The position numbers and the translations under genes were made by a program. Under the pieces are notes generated by a model. It was not told where the DNA came from and did not search any database. It saw nothing but the letters and a program-made list of their open reading frames with translations. Positions 1-8,028 of a stretch of 64,000 nt of DNA are shown piece after piece; position 1 is the first letter of the stretch; each line of letters starts with the position of its first letter. Source of the DNA: Azorhizobium caulinodans ORS 571 (GTDB lineage Bacteria > Pseudomonadota > Alphaproteobacteria > Rhizobiales > Xanthobacteraceae); the NCBI RefSeq assembly GCF_000010525.1, contig NC_009937.1:749501-813500 (forward strand). The letters are read 5' to 3'.

Positions 1-1019
1 TGGCCGGTGAGCGAGAAGGGCCCCATGCCTTCGCGCCCGATGCGGCCGGTGGCGAGGTGGCAGTTGAGGATGGCGTTTACCTTGTCCGTGCCGCGCCGGG
101 ACTGGTTGACGCCCTGCGAGTAGCAGGTCACCACTCGGTCCGTGGCCCGGAACAGCGCGAAGAAGCGCGCCACATCCGCTTCGGCTAAGCCCGTGATGCG
201 GGCGGTGGCGGCAAGGTCCGGCGTTTCCGCCCGCGCGGCCGACAGCGTTTCCGCAAATCCCTCGGTGTGCTGCGCGATGAAGGTCTCATCGAGCGCGCCG
301 GTGTCCGTCAGATGCACCAGCAGGCCGGAGAACAGCGCCGCGTCCGTGCCGTGGGCGAGGGGCAGAAACAGGTCCGCTTCCTCGGCCGTGGCGGTGCGGC
401 GGGGGTCGATGACCACGAGCTTCGTGCCGCGCGCCTGCCGCGCCGCCACCATGCGGCGGAACAGCACCGGATGGCACCAGGCGGTGTTGGAGCCTGTGAG
501 GACGATGAGGTCGGCTTGTTCCAGATCCTCATACGATCCCGGCACCGTATCCGAGCCGAAGGCCCGCTTGTGCCCGGCGACGGACGAAGCCATGCAGAGG
601 CGCGAATTGGTGTCCACGTTCGCCGTGCCGAGGAAGCCCTTGGCGAGCTTGTTGGCGGCGTAATAATCCTCCGTGAGCAACTGGCCGGAGAGATAGAAGG
701 CCACCGCCTGCGGCCCATGCTCGGCGAGCACGCGGCGGAAGCCCTCCGCCACCCGGTCGAGTGCGGAATCCCACGTCACCCGCCGCAGATCGCCGGCGCC
801 CTCGCGCATCATGGGATGGAGCAGCCGGGTCTCCAGCCCGATGGTCTCGCCCAGCGCCGCGCCCTTGGAGCACAGCCGGCCGAGATTGGCCGGGTGCGCG
901 GCATCGCCCTCGATCAATGCGCCGCCGAGCCCATCGGGCGTCGCCTTCACGCCGCAGCCGACGCCGCAATAGGGACAGGTGGTCGATGTCGCCTGAGGCG
1001 AGGAAAGCGGGGCGTTCAT
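1..1019 (-). CDS. nasA: Assimilatory nitrate reductase catalytic subunit, N-terminal part (cut by window edge)
   Basis: Cytoplasmic molybdopterin enzyme reducing nitrate to nitrite. Translating the minus strand from the ATG at 1017-1019 gives an open frame of about 339 codons that runs off the left edge. The N-terminus has the 4Fe-4S pattern Cys15-x2-Cys18-x3-Cys22 and a fourth Cys near 50 in GRLCSKG. Next come the family stretches DYYAANKLAKG, NVDTNSRLCMAS, TGSNTAWCHPVLFRR, VIDPRRT and CYSQGVNQS, all typical of the NasA/NapA group. The lack of a twin-arginine signal and the nitrate-import operon point to assimilation rather than respiration. It is the last visible gene of the nrt-nir-nas operon, 27 bp downstream of the flavoprotein gene. 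The C-terminal half, including any extra Fe-S domain, lies outside the window. Confidence 0.93.
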   Translation of the reverse strand, partial: MNAPLSSPQATSTTCPYCGVGCGVKATPDGLGGALIEGDAAHPANLGRLCSKGAALGETIGLETRLLHPMMREGAGDLRRVTWDSALDRVAEGFRRVLAEHGPQAVAFYLSGQLLTEDYYAANKLAKGFLGTANVDTNSRLCMASSVAGHKRAFGSDTVPGSYEDLEQADLIVLTGSNTAWCHPVLFRRMVAARQARGTKLVVIDPRRTATAEEADLFLPLAHGTDAALFSGLLVHLTDTGALDETFIAQHTEGFAETLSAARAETPDLAATARITGLAEADVARFFALFRATDRVVTCYSQGVNQSRRGTDKVNAILNCHLATGRIGREGMGPFSLTG

Positions 1020-1046
1020 GAGGCGCTGTCTCCGGTTTTCCTGCGC

Positions 1047-2660
1047 TCAGTAGACGTCCGCCTGATAGCGGCCGGCCTTCTTCAGTTCCGCCACGAAGCG
1101 GGCACCGCCCTCGGCCCCGAGGCCGCCATGGGTGGCGGCCACATCCGCGACGGCGGCCTCCACATCCTTGGCCATGCGCTTGGCATCGCCGCAGACATAG
1201 AAGTGCGCGCCTTCCTCGAACCACGCCCAAAGTTCGGGGCCTGCGGCGCGGATGCGATCCTGCACATAGACCTTCTCCCCGCCCTCGCGGGACCATGCGG
1301 TGTCGAGCCGCGAGAGCACGCCCGCGGCCTGCATTCCGGCGAGTTCGTCTTCATAGAAGAAGTCGGTGGCCGAGCGCTGGTGGCCGAAGAACAGCCAGTT
1401 GCGACCCGGCGCTTTCGTCGCCATGCGCTCATGCAGGAAGGCGCGGAAGGGGGCGATGCCCGTGCCGGGGCCGACCATGACGACGGGCCGCGCCGCATCC
1501 GTCGGCAGGCCGAAGCCGTGGGCCTTCTGCACATAGGCCTTCATCCGCGTGCCTGGCGCCACGCGCCCGCCGAGGAAGGTGGAGCACACCCCGAGCCGCG
1601 TGCGGCCCTGATGGTCGTAGCGCACCGCATCCACCGTCAGCGAGAGCCGGCCGGGGGTGGCGGCGGGGCTGGAAGAGATGGAATAAAGGCGCGGCTGGAG
1701 CGGCTCCAGGCACTCCACGAAGGCCTCCGGGTCCGGCCGGATGCCGGGGAATTTCTCCAGCGCCGCCAGCACGTCGAGCGTTGCCGCATCGCCATCCGGG
1801 TCCTCGCCCGCCGCCAGCGCCTTCGCGTTGTCCTTGCGGGCCCCGCCGGTGATGTAGGAGATGAGGGTGAAGAGCGTGTCGGGGGGCGATTTCAGGCACA
1901 CCTCCTTGGTGAGCACCTGCTCCAGCGTCTTCTCGCCGATGGGGAAGTCGGCAGGGGCATGCAAAGCGGCGAGAACGTCCGCCACGAGGCCGGGATCATT
2001 CACCGGGAACAGGCCGAAGCTGTCGCCCGCCTTGTAGTCGAGCCCCGAGCCTTCGAGGTCGAAATCCACGTGCCACGTCTCCTTCTCGGAGCCGTCCTTG
2101 TTGAGGCGGAAGCGGCCGAGGAAGGTGACTTCGGCGGGATTGTCGCGCGTGCCCCTCGGCGCAGCGGCGGCCGGGGCGGTTGCGGCCTCGGCACCGGGCG
2201 CGGTGGGCGCCGGTGCGGGTGCGCCATCCAGCTCGGTGGCGAGCTGCTTCAGCATCCGCAGCGTCTCCTTGCCGCCGGGGGCGCAGAGATTGAGCTTGGT
2301 CTCGGCGCCCGAGGCGAGCGCCTTGGAATAGCTGTCGCAGATATAGCCGCACTGGCCGCAGTCCTGCTGCGCCATGGCCGCCATCATCCGCCGGGCGAGC
2401 GGCTTGCCTTCGGCGAGCTTCATGCGCTCGTCGAGCGGCATCGAGGCATCATGCCAGGGCGCACCGTCGTCTTCCTCAGCACTCGCGGGCGGGGCCATGA
2501 GGGCCGCGCCCTCGGCCGGAGACAGGACGGTGGCGCCGGCCGGCGCCTCGCCGGAGAAAATGCCGGCGAAGAAGCCGTTGAGCCAGGCCCGCTGCTCGGC
2601 CGAGAAAGGGGCGCTTTCCGGCAGGAAGGGCACCAGAGGGGTTCGCGTCTGGAGGGTCAT
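1047..2660 (-). CDS. Fe-S flavoprotein reductase, CysJ/ferredoxin-NADP reductase-like, of the nitrate operon
   Basis: 537 residues, ATG overlapping the nirA stop (ATGA). The C-terminal two thirds is a sulfite reductase flavoprotein-type module: RLYSISSSPAA for FAD binding, GPGTGIAPFRAF for NAD(P) binding and YVCGDAKRMAKDVE near the end. There is no flavodoxin domain. In its place residues 101-126 carry Cys101-x2-Cys104-x3-Cys108-x17-Cys126 (CGQCGYIC and LCAPGG), which resembles the small 4Fe-4S domain of RnfB and CO-dehydrogenase proteins. A proline/alanine-rich linker follows. It probably passes electrons from NAD(P)H through FAD and the cluster to NirA and/or NasA. Automatic annotation often calls such proteins sulfite reductase subunit alpha; the neighbours make nitrate or nitrite reduction more likely. 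Confidence 0.85.
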   Translation of the reverse strand: MTLQTRTPLVPFLPESAPFSAEQRAWLNGFFAGIFSGEAPAGATVLSPAEGAALMAPPASAEEDDGAPWHDASMPLDERMKLAEGKPLARRMMAAMAQQDCGQCGYICDSYSKALASGAETKLNLCAPGGKETLRMLKQLATELDGAPAPAPTAPGAEAATAPAAAAPRGTRDNPAEVTFLGRFRLNKDGSEKETWHVDFDLEGSGLDYKAGDSFGLFPVNDPGLVADVLAALHAPADFPIGEKTLEQVLTKEVCLKSPPDTLFTLISYITGGARKDNAKALAAGEDPDGDAATLDVLAALEKFPGIRPDPEAFVECLEPLQPRLYSISSSPAATPGRLSLTVDAVRYDHQGRTRLGVCSTFLGGRVAPGTRMKAYVQKAHGFGLPTDAARPVVMVGPGTGIAPFRAFLHERMATKAPGRNWLFFGHQRSATDFFYEDELAGMQAAGVLSRLDTAWSREGGEKVYVQDRIRAAGPELWAWFEEGAHFYVCGDAKRMAKDVEAAVADVAATHGGLGAEGGARFVAELKKAGRYQADVY

Positions 2661-4426
2661 TCGGCGCGCTCCATGGCGGTCTCGACGAGGGATTTCAGGG
2701 CGGCGGGGCCAAGGCGGCGGGTGAAGGCGGCGAAGGTCTCGCCCGGCAGCCTTTGCGCAGTCCAGCCGCTGAGCAGGCGCTCCACGAGGGCGGGTGCGTC
2801 TTCCGCCTTCACCTGCTCGAACAGCTCCTGCGCGATGGCGGCCTCCGTGCCGAAACCGCCGCCCACCAGCAGGTTGTAGCCATCCACCGTGTCGCCATCC
2901 TCATTGATGGCCACGCGCGCGCCGATGAGGCCGATATCGCCGATATAATGCTGGGCGCAGGAATTGTGGCAGCCGGTGACGTGGATGTTCACCGGGCTGT
3001 CCAGCGCCACGCGCGGGCCGCAATAAGCGGCGATGGCGCGCGCGGTGGCCTTAGTGTCCGCATTGCCGAAGCGGCAGCCGGCCGCCCCCGTGCAGGCGAC
3101 GATGCCGGCCTGAAGCGCATCCGCATCCGCCGTGAGGCCGAGCGCGGTGATGGCGGCCTTCGCCACCGTCACCCGTGCATCCGGCACGCCGGAAACGAGG
3201 ACGTTCTGCCAGACGGTGAGGCGCAGATCGCCATCCCCGAGGTTCTGGGCGATATCCGCAAGGCCGCGCATCTGGGCGGCCGTCATGCGGCCCACCGGGA
3301 CGCCGATGCCGATCCAGTTCAGCCCCGCCTGCTTCTGCGGCCGCACGCCGAGATGGGCCATGCGGTCCGCCTCCGGGCGCGGTTTCACGGCGTCTGCCGG
3401 CACGCGGACGAAGGGGGCGCCCAGCCGCTCTTCCACCTTCTTCAGGAAGCCGTCGAAGCCCAGCGCATCGAGCACGTATTTGAGGCGGGCCTTCTTGCGG
3501 TCGGTGCGGTCGCCGGTGTCGATGAAGACGCGGATGATGGCATCGGCCACCTTGGTGGCGTCCGCAGGGGGCAGGATGACGCCGGTATCGCGGGCGAAAT
3601 CCTTGTGGCCGGTGATGCCGCCGAGCGCAAGGCGGAACCACACGCCGGGTTCGACGCCGAAGCCCTCCTTCACCTCCACGGCCTGGAAGCCGATGTCGTT
3701 GGTGTCCTCCAGCGCGCCGATCTGGCCGGCGCCGTCGAAGGCCACGTTGAACTTGCGCGGCAGGCCATAGAGCGTGCGGGTGTTGAGGATGTGATGGTGC
3801 CACGCCTTGGCATAGGGGCGGGTGTCCAGCAGCTCCTGCGGGTCGATGCCAGCGGTGGGTGTGCCCGTGACGTTGCGGATGTTGTCGCCGCCGGAGCCCT
3901 TGGCGGTGAGTCCGAGGTCCACCAGCTTCTCCAGCAGGATCACGCCGTCGGTGGCCGGGATCTCGCGGATCTGGAGATTGGCGCGCGTTGTCACGTCCGC
4001 ATAGCCGCCGCCGTGGATTTCGGCGATGTCGGCGATGCCCCGGAACTGCCAGTGGGTGAGGATGCCGTTGGGCATCCTGAGGCGGCACATGAAGCTGTCC
4101 TGCGCGGGGGCGACATAGAACAGGCCGTGATACTTCCAGCGCAGGATGTCCGGCCCCTTGGGGTAGACGCCCTCGCGCGCGGCTTCTTCCATGCGGGGCC
4201 AGGCATCGAGGCCCATTTCCTCGCGCTTGGCCTTCTCCTCGGGGCAGAGCTTCTTGCCCTCCGCTTCCGTGCGCGCCATGGCCTTGAGGCTCGGCGCATC
4301 CGGTCCGGTCGGCTCGGCCGTGGCGGGAGAGCCGCCGCCGGGCGCGCGACCCGCGCGGGCCACCTGCGCGCCGGACATGAAACCTTCCAGATAGCGTTTC
4401 TGATCCACTGTAAAGTCGCCGCTCAT
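2657..4426 (-). CDS. nirA: Assimilatory nitrite reductase, sirohaem/4Fe-4S (NirA family)
   Basis: 589 residues. It reduces nitrite to ammonium with six electrons in the cytoplasm. The sirohaem-4Fe-4S ligand pattern is complete: Cys445-x5-Cys451 (CTGAAGC) and Cys486-x3-Cys490 (GCHNSC), each at the end of a ferrite-reductase half domain. The open frame extends upstream, but the start is placed at the ATG at 4426 because GGAGAG lies just before it and because MSGDFTVDQKRYLEGFMSG is the usual N-terminus of this family. The length suits the one-chain ferredoxin-type enzyme, not NirBD, and no NirD is present. It sits 13 bp after the FAD reductase gene and overlaps the Fe-S flavoprotein gene by four bases, so translational coupling is likely. 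The true electron donor is inferred, not seen. Confidence 0.93.
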   Translation of the reverse strand: MSGDFTVDQKRYLEGFMSGAQVARAGRAPGGGSPATAEPTGPDAPSLKAMARTEAEGKKLCPEEKAKREEMGLDAWPRMEEAAREGVYPKGPDILRWKYHGLFYVAPAQDSFMCRLRMPNGILTHWQFRGIADIAEIHGGGYADVTTRANLQIREIPATDGVILLEKLVDLGLTAKGSGGDNIRNVTGTPTAGIDPQELLDTRPYAKAWHHHILNTRTLYGLPRKFNVAFDGAGQIGALEDTNDIGFQAVEVKEGFGVEPGVWFRLALGGITGHKDFARDTGVILPPADATKVADAIIRVFIDTGDRTDRKKARLKYVLDALGFDGFLKKVEERLGAPFVRVPADAVKPRPEADRMAHLGVRPQKQAGLNWIGIGVPVGRMTAAQMRGLADIAQNLGDGDLRLTVWQNVLVSGVPDARVTVAKAAITALGLTADADALQAGIVACTGAAGCRFGNADTKATARAIAAYCGPRVALDSPVNIHVTGCHNSCAQHYIGDIGLIGARVAINEDGDTVDGYNLLVGGGFGTEAAIAQELFEQVKAEDAPALVERLLSGWTAQRLPGETFAAFTRRLGPAALKSLVETAMERAE

Positions 4427-4439
4427 GATGTCTCTCTCC

Positions 4440-5642
4440 TCACGCCGCCAGCGCCGGCCGCCCGAAGGCGAGCGCGGCGCGCAGCGGCGCGATGGGGGTG
4501 CGGTTCGTGATGAGGTCGAGGAAATAGAGCCCGTCGGCGGTGTCGCCGAAGAGCACGGCGCCAGCGAGCACGCCGTCGCGGATGAAGAGGCGGCGATAGA
4601 TGCCATGGGCGCGGTCACGCAGCACGATGTCCTGCGCCCCCTCGCCGGAGATGTCGCCGGCCGAGAAGACCGGCACGCCGGACACCTTGAGGTTCGTCGA
4701 GACGACGCTGCCCGGATAAGCCGCCGGCTTGCCCGCCAGATGCCGCGCGAGCACGTGCGCCTGCTCATAGGCGGGGGCGACGAGGCCATAGGCCATGCCC
4801 CGGTGCTCGGCGCATTCGCCCAGCGCGAAGATGGCGGGATCGCTGGTGGCGAGATGATCGTCCACCACCACGCCGCGATTGCAGGTGAGGCCCGTTGCGC
4901 GGGCGAGATCGGCATTCGGGCGCACGCCGCAAGCCATCACCACCAGATCGGCGGGCAGCACCTCGCCATCCGCGAGCCGCAGTCCCGTGACATGGCTTTC
5001 GCCTTCGATGGCGGCGCTGTGGGCCTGAAGCCGCACGGTAACGCCGCGCGCTTCCACCGCCTGACGCAGCAGATCGGCGGCAGTGGCGTCGAGCTGGCGC
5101 TCCATCAGCCGGTCCATCAGATGGACGAGGGTGGTCGCAACGCCTGCGCCCGCAAGGCCGATGGCGGCTTCCAGCCCCAGAAGGCCGCCGCCGATCACCA
5201 CGGCGCGCACGCCGGGCTTTGCCGCCGCGAGCAGAGCCGAAACATCCGCCAGATCGCGGAAGGTGGTGACGCCGGGCAGGTCCGCGCCCGGCAGCGGCAG
5301 GCGGATGGGATGCGAGCCGGTGGCGAGCACCAGCCGGCTGAAGGGCAGGCGACGCCCGTCCGCCAGCACCACGGCCCGGCTTTCCCGGTCGATGGAAGCG
5401 GCGGGCGTTCCATAGAGCAGGGTCACGCCCTGCTTCGCCCACCAACTGGCGGGCTTCATTTCAAGATCGGTGGCCGGCAGCTTGCCGGCGAGCACGTCGG
5501 AGAGCAGCACGCGATTATAGGCAAGGCCCGGCTCCGCTCCCACGACGGCGACGGAATAGCGGCCGAGCCCGCAGGCCCCGAGCTCTTCGCAGAGCTTGGT
5601 GGCGGCCATGCCGTTGCCGATGATGACGAGAGGCTCGCTCAC
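4440..5642 (-). CDS. FAD/NAD(P)-dependent oxidoreductase, NirB N-terminal-like (Flp-like)
   Basis: 400 residues with two dinucleotide folds: an FAD motif at the N-terminus (IIGNGMAATKLCEEL) and an NAD(P) motif in the middle (VVIGGGLLGLEAA). These are followed by GVRPNADLARATGL and the FAD-contact stretch IFALGECAEH. This is the layout of rubredoxin reductases and of the N-terminal half of NirB/NasB; the Fe-S and sirohaem half is absent, so it is a stand-alone electron-transfer protein. It lies between the globin gene (36 bp) and nirA (13 bp). In Bradyrhizobium a comparable flavoprotein (Flp) is encoded beside a haemoglobin and nasC, so this protein may reduce the globin, the nitrate reductase, or both. 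The partner is inferred from context only. Confidence 0.85.
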   Translation of the reverse strand: MSEPLVIIGNGMAATKLCEELGACGLGRYSVAVVGAEPGLAYNRVLLSDVLAGKLPATDLEMKPASWWAKQGVTLLYGTPAASIDRESRAVVLADGRRLPFSRLVLATGSHPIRLPLPGADLPGVTTFRDLADVSALLAAAKPGVRAVVIGGGLLGLEAAIGLAGAGVATTLVHLMDRLMERQLDATAADLLRQAVEARGVTVRLQAHSAAIEGESHVTGLRLADGEVLPADLVVMACGVRPNADLARATGLTCNRGVVVDDHLATSDPAIFALGECAEHRGMAYGLVAPAYEQAHVLARHLAGKPAAYPGSVVSTNLKVSGVPVFSAGDISGEGAQDIVLRDRAHGIYRRLFIRDGVLAGAVLFGDTADGLYFLDLITNRTPIAPLRAALAFGRPALAA

Positions 5643-5678
5643 GTGCGCATTCCGTTGCTGGGGATCATGGGCCTCAGA

Positions 5679-6104
5679 TCATTCCGCCGGGACGGCAGCG
5701 CCCTCGGCCGCCTCGATCATCACGCCGGAGAGCAGCCCATAAGCCTCCGCCCAGGCGGCCTTCACCTCGGGCGTGAAGTCGGGGCCGAGGCCCTGTTCCA
5801 GCGTCCAGAGCAAGGCGGCGCCGACCGGGGCATAGTGTTCGCGCGTCACGCCATAGGCGACGTGGCGGCGGGCCAGCGCCTGCGCAGCCGGCACGATGGC
5901 GTCGAGCTTGGTGAGGCCGTTCACCACCACGGAGAGGGTGGCCATCAGCTTCTTCCCCTGCTCCGAAATATCGCCCTTGAAGAGGGGCTTCACCTCCGGC
6001 GCGATCTCGAACAGCCGGCCATAGAACAGGCCGGCTGCGGTCTCGGCGATGGGCGCCACCTTGGCGAAAGAGGACTGCACCAGTTCCACTTGGCTCGGGG
6101 TCAT
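5679..6104 (-). CDS. Single-domain bacterial haemoglobin
   Basis: 141 residues from the ATG at 6104; the open frame extends upstream but MTPSQVELVQSSF is the normal globin N-terminus. Visible globin features are Tyr28 in the B helix (GLFYGRLFE), Gln49 in the distal region (EQGKKLM) and the proximal His81 in ARRHVAYGV, as in Vitreoscilla haemoglobin and the globin half of flavohaemoglobins. There is no attached reductase domain; the FAD reductase encoded 36 bp downstream could supply it in trans. In nitrate-assimilation operons such globins are thought to remove nitric oxide formed from nitrite; that role is inferred here. Confidence 0.9.
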   Translation of the reverse strand: MTPSQVELVQSSFAKVAPIAETAAGLFYGRLFEIAPEVKPLFKGDISEQGKKLMATLSVVVNGLTKLDAIVPAAQALARRHVAYGVTREHYAPVGAALLWTLEQGLGPDFTPEVKAAWAEAYGLLSGVMIEAAEGAAVPAE

Positions 6105-6143
6105 GACGGGCTCCTGGCTGGCGGGTTCCGGATGGGGCGAAGG

Positions 6144-6167
6144 GGCCGGAGCGGTGCCGCTCCGGCC
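6144..6167 (-). repeat. Intercistronic hairpin between nrtC and the globin gene
   Basis: A perfect inverted repeat with 11-bp GC-rich arms (GGCCGGAGCGG and its complement) and a 2-nt loop lies in the 69-bp gap after the nrtC stop. No T-tract follows on the minus strand, so it is more likely an mRNA-stabilising or processing hairpin than a terminator. Confidence 0.5.
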
Positions 6168-6173
6168 GCGCAA

Positions 6174-6968
6174 TCAGGCGGCCTCGACGAAGCGGTGGCG
6201 CTCGTGGAGGAATTTCAGCACCGCCTCGCGGGCCTTGAGGTAAGTGGGATTGGCCACCAGTTCGAGGCGCTTGCGCGGGCGCGGCAGGCCGACCTCCAGC
6301 ACCTCGCCGATGCGGGCGGAGGGGCCGTTGGTCATCATCACGATGCGGTCGGAGAGGAGGACCGCCTCGTCCACATCGTGGGTGATCATGAGGATGGTGT
6401 TGCCCAGCGTGGCATGGATCTGCATTACGCTGTCCTGCAGATGGGCGCGGGTGAGCGCGTCCAGCGCGCCGAAGGGCTCGTCCAGCAGCAGCACCTTGGG
6501 CTCCATGGCGAGCGCCCGGGCGATGCCCACGCGCTGCTTCATGCCGCCGGAGACCTCAGAGGGGCGCTTGTCCCGCGCGTGGCCCATCTGCACCAGCTCG
6601 AGATTGTGCATGGTCCAGTCGTGCCGCTCGGCCCGCGAGCGGGTGCCGGAGAACACCTTGTCCACCGCGAGGCGCACGTTGTCATAGACGGTGAGCCAGG
6701 GCAGCAGGGAGTGGTTCTGGAACACCACGGCGCGGTCCGGGCCGGGGCTGTTGACCTCTCGCCCATCAAGGATCACGCCGCCGCTCGTGGCGGGAGTGAG
6801 GCCCGCCACGATGTTGAGCAAGGTGGACTTGCCGCAGCCCGAATGGCCGATGATGGAGATGTATTCGCCCTTGGCGATGTCCAGCGAGACCTCGCGCAGC
6901 ACCTCGGTGGTGGCGGCGCCGCGGGTGAAGGTCTTGCCGATCTGGCTGAGCTCGAGATAGGCGGGCAT
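6174..6968 (-). CDS. nrtC: Nitrate ABC transporter ATP-binding protein
   Basis: 264 residues. It powers import of nitrate (possibly also nitrite) with NrtB and NrtA. Walker A is GHSGCGKST at residues 41-49, followed by a Q-loop (VVFQNHSLLPWL), the ABC signature SEVSGGMKQR, Walker B with D-loop (VLLLDEPFGALD) and the H-loop (MITHDVDEAV). The start at 6968 (MPAYLELSQIGKTF) is chosen because a purine-rich GGAGAT precedes it and the upstream part of the open frame overlaps nrtB. The protein lacks the fused C-terminal substrate-binding domain of cyanobacterial NrtC and is the size of NasD/NrtD-type ATPases. It begins 11 bp after nrtB. Confidence 0.93.
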   Translation of the reverse strand: MPAYLELSQIGKTFTRGAATTEVLREVSLDIAKGEYISIIGHSGCGKSTLLNIVAGLTPATSGGVILDGREVNSPGPDRAVVFQNHSLLPWLTVYDNVRLAVDKVFSGTRSRAERHDWTMHNLELVQMGHARDKRPSEVSGGMKQRVGIARALAMEPKVLLLDEPFGALDALTRAHLQDSVMQIHATLGNTILMITHDVDEAVLLSDRIVMMTNGPSARIGEVLEVGLPRPRKRLELVANPTYLKAREAVLKFLHERHRFVEAA

Positions 6969-6979
6969 GGGGATCTCCT

Positions 6980-7888
6980 TCAGGACGCCGCGGTGCCGCG
7001 GGTGACGATGCCGGCGACACCGGCCACGAGACGGTCGAGAACGAAGCCCACCACGCCGATGTAGACGAGGGCGACGATGATGTCGGGCAGGCGGGAGGAG
7101 TTCCACGCATCCCAGATGAAGAATCCGATGCCGACGCCGCCGGTGAGCATCTCCGCCGCCACGATGGCGAGCCAGGACAGGCCGACGCCGATGCGCAGGC
7201 CGGTGAAGATGTAGGGCGCCGCCGAGGGCAGCATGATCTTCCAGAAGAATTCCAGCGGGTTCAGCCGCAGCACCTGTGCCACGTTCCGATAGTCCTGCGG
7301 GATGTTCCGGATGCCCACTGCCGTGTTGATGATGATCGGCCAGATGGAGGTGATGAAGATCACGAAGATGGCCGAGGGGTTGCTGTCGCGGAAGGCGGCG
7401 AGTGCCAGCGGCAGCCAGGCGAGCGGCGGCACCGTGCGCAGCATCTGGAAGATGGGATCGAGCCCGCGCATGGCCCAGACCGACTGGCCGATGAGCGCGC
7501 CGGTGAGCACGCCCACAACAGCGGCGAGGCCGAAGCCCACCGCCACGCGCTGGAGCGACACGAGAACGCGCAGGCCGAGGCCGATGTCCTGCGGGCCGGC
7601 GACGAAGAAGGGATCGACGATCAGATCCTTGCTGTCGGCCCAGATGCGGCTCGGCGGAGGCAGGGTCGCCCCGGCGCCCCGGCACAGCAGTTCCCACAGT
7701 AGCAGCAGCAGGGCTGTGACGATGAGCGGCGGCAGCACGCTCACCGCGAACCAGCGTGCGGCGGCCATGAGGCGGGCGGAGACGGGCGGGCGCGACCGCT
7801 TCAGGCGGACGACCTGCGCGACGCTCGCAGGCGTGGCGGCTTCGGGACGCCGCTGCGGCTCGGCCTCTTTGAGGGCGGTGACGGACAT
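6980..7888 (-). CDS. nrtB: Nitrate ABC transporter permease
   Basis: 302 residues, inner-membrane permease of the SsuC/TauC/NrtB family. The start at 7888 (MSVTALKEAE) has a GAGGAG ribosome-binding site nine bases upstream, which rules out the slightly longer frame. A cytoplasmic N-terminal tail of about 50 residues is followed by a first membrane segment (VLPPLIVTALLLLLWEL) and about five more. The inner-membrane coupling motif lies around FRDSNPSAIFVIFIT and GIRNIPQDYRNVAQVL. It is separated from nrtA by 140 bp containing a palindrome, and is followed after 11 bp by nrtC. Confidence 0.92.
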   Translation of the reverse strand: MSVTALKEAEPQRRPEAATPASVAQVVRLKRSRPPVSARLMAAARWFAVSVLPPLIVTALLLLLWELLCRGAGATLPPPSRIWADSKDLIVDPFFVAGPQDIGLGLRVLVSLQRVAVGFGLAAVVGVLTGALIGQSVWAMRGLDPIFQMLRTVPPLAWLPLALAAFRDSNPSAIFVIFITSIWPIIINTAVGIRNIPQDYRNVAQVLRLNPLEFFWKIMLPSAAPYIFTGLRIGVGLSWLAIVAAEMLTGGVGIGFFIWDAWNSSRLPDIIVALVYIGVVGFVLDRLVAGVAGIVTRGTAAS

Positions 7889-7941
7889 GGCGGGCTCCTC
7901 AGACAACGGAACAGGGGGCACAACGGCCGCCAAAAAGGTGA

Positions 7942-7970
7942 GTCATGCCCGGGCTTGTCCCGGCCATGAC
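7942..7970. repeat. REP-like palindrome between nrtA and nrtB
   Basis: GTCATG and CCGGG on the left mirror CCCGG and CATGAC on the right across a CTTGT loop. The arms have 11 paired bases around one mismatch. It lies in the longest gap inside the operon, directly after the binding-protein gene. Palindromes of this type (CCCGGG-CTTGT-CCCGG core) are scattered between genes in many Rhizobiales genomes. In other transport operons such elements protect the upstream message and lower expression downstream; that effect is inferred. Confidence 0.55.
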
Positions 7971-8028
7971 CATCGCGAGGGACGGCGCTGAACGTGAGGT
8001 CAGTTCGCGCGCGCAGAGAGTCGCCATC

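Noticed and set aside
1047-2660. Assignment as sulfite reductase flavoprotein CysJ
   Set aside because: No flavodoxin domain, an Fe-S motif in its place, and full linkage to nitrate and nitrite genes.
267-2879. 870-codon plus-strand open frame at the left end
   Set aside because: It is the antisense shadow of nasA and the Fe-S flavoprotein gene, both supported by cofactor motifs.
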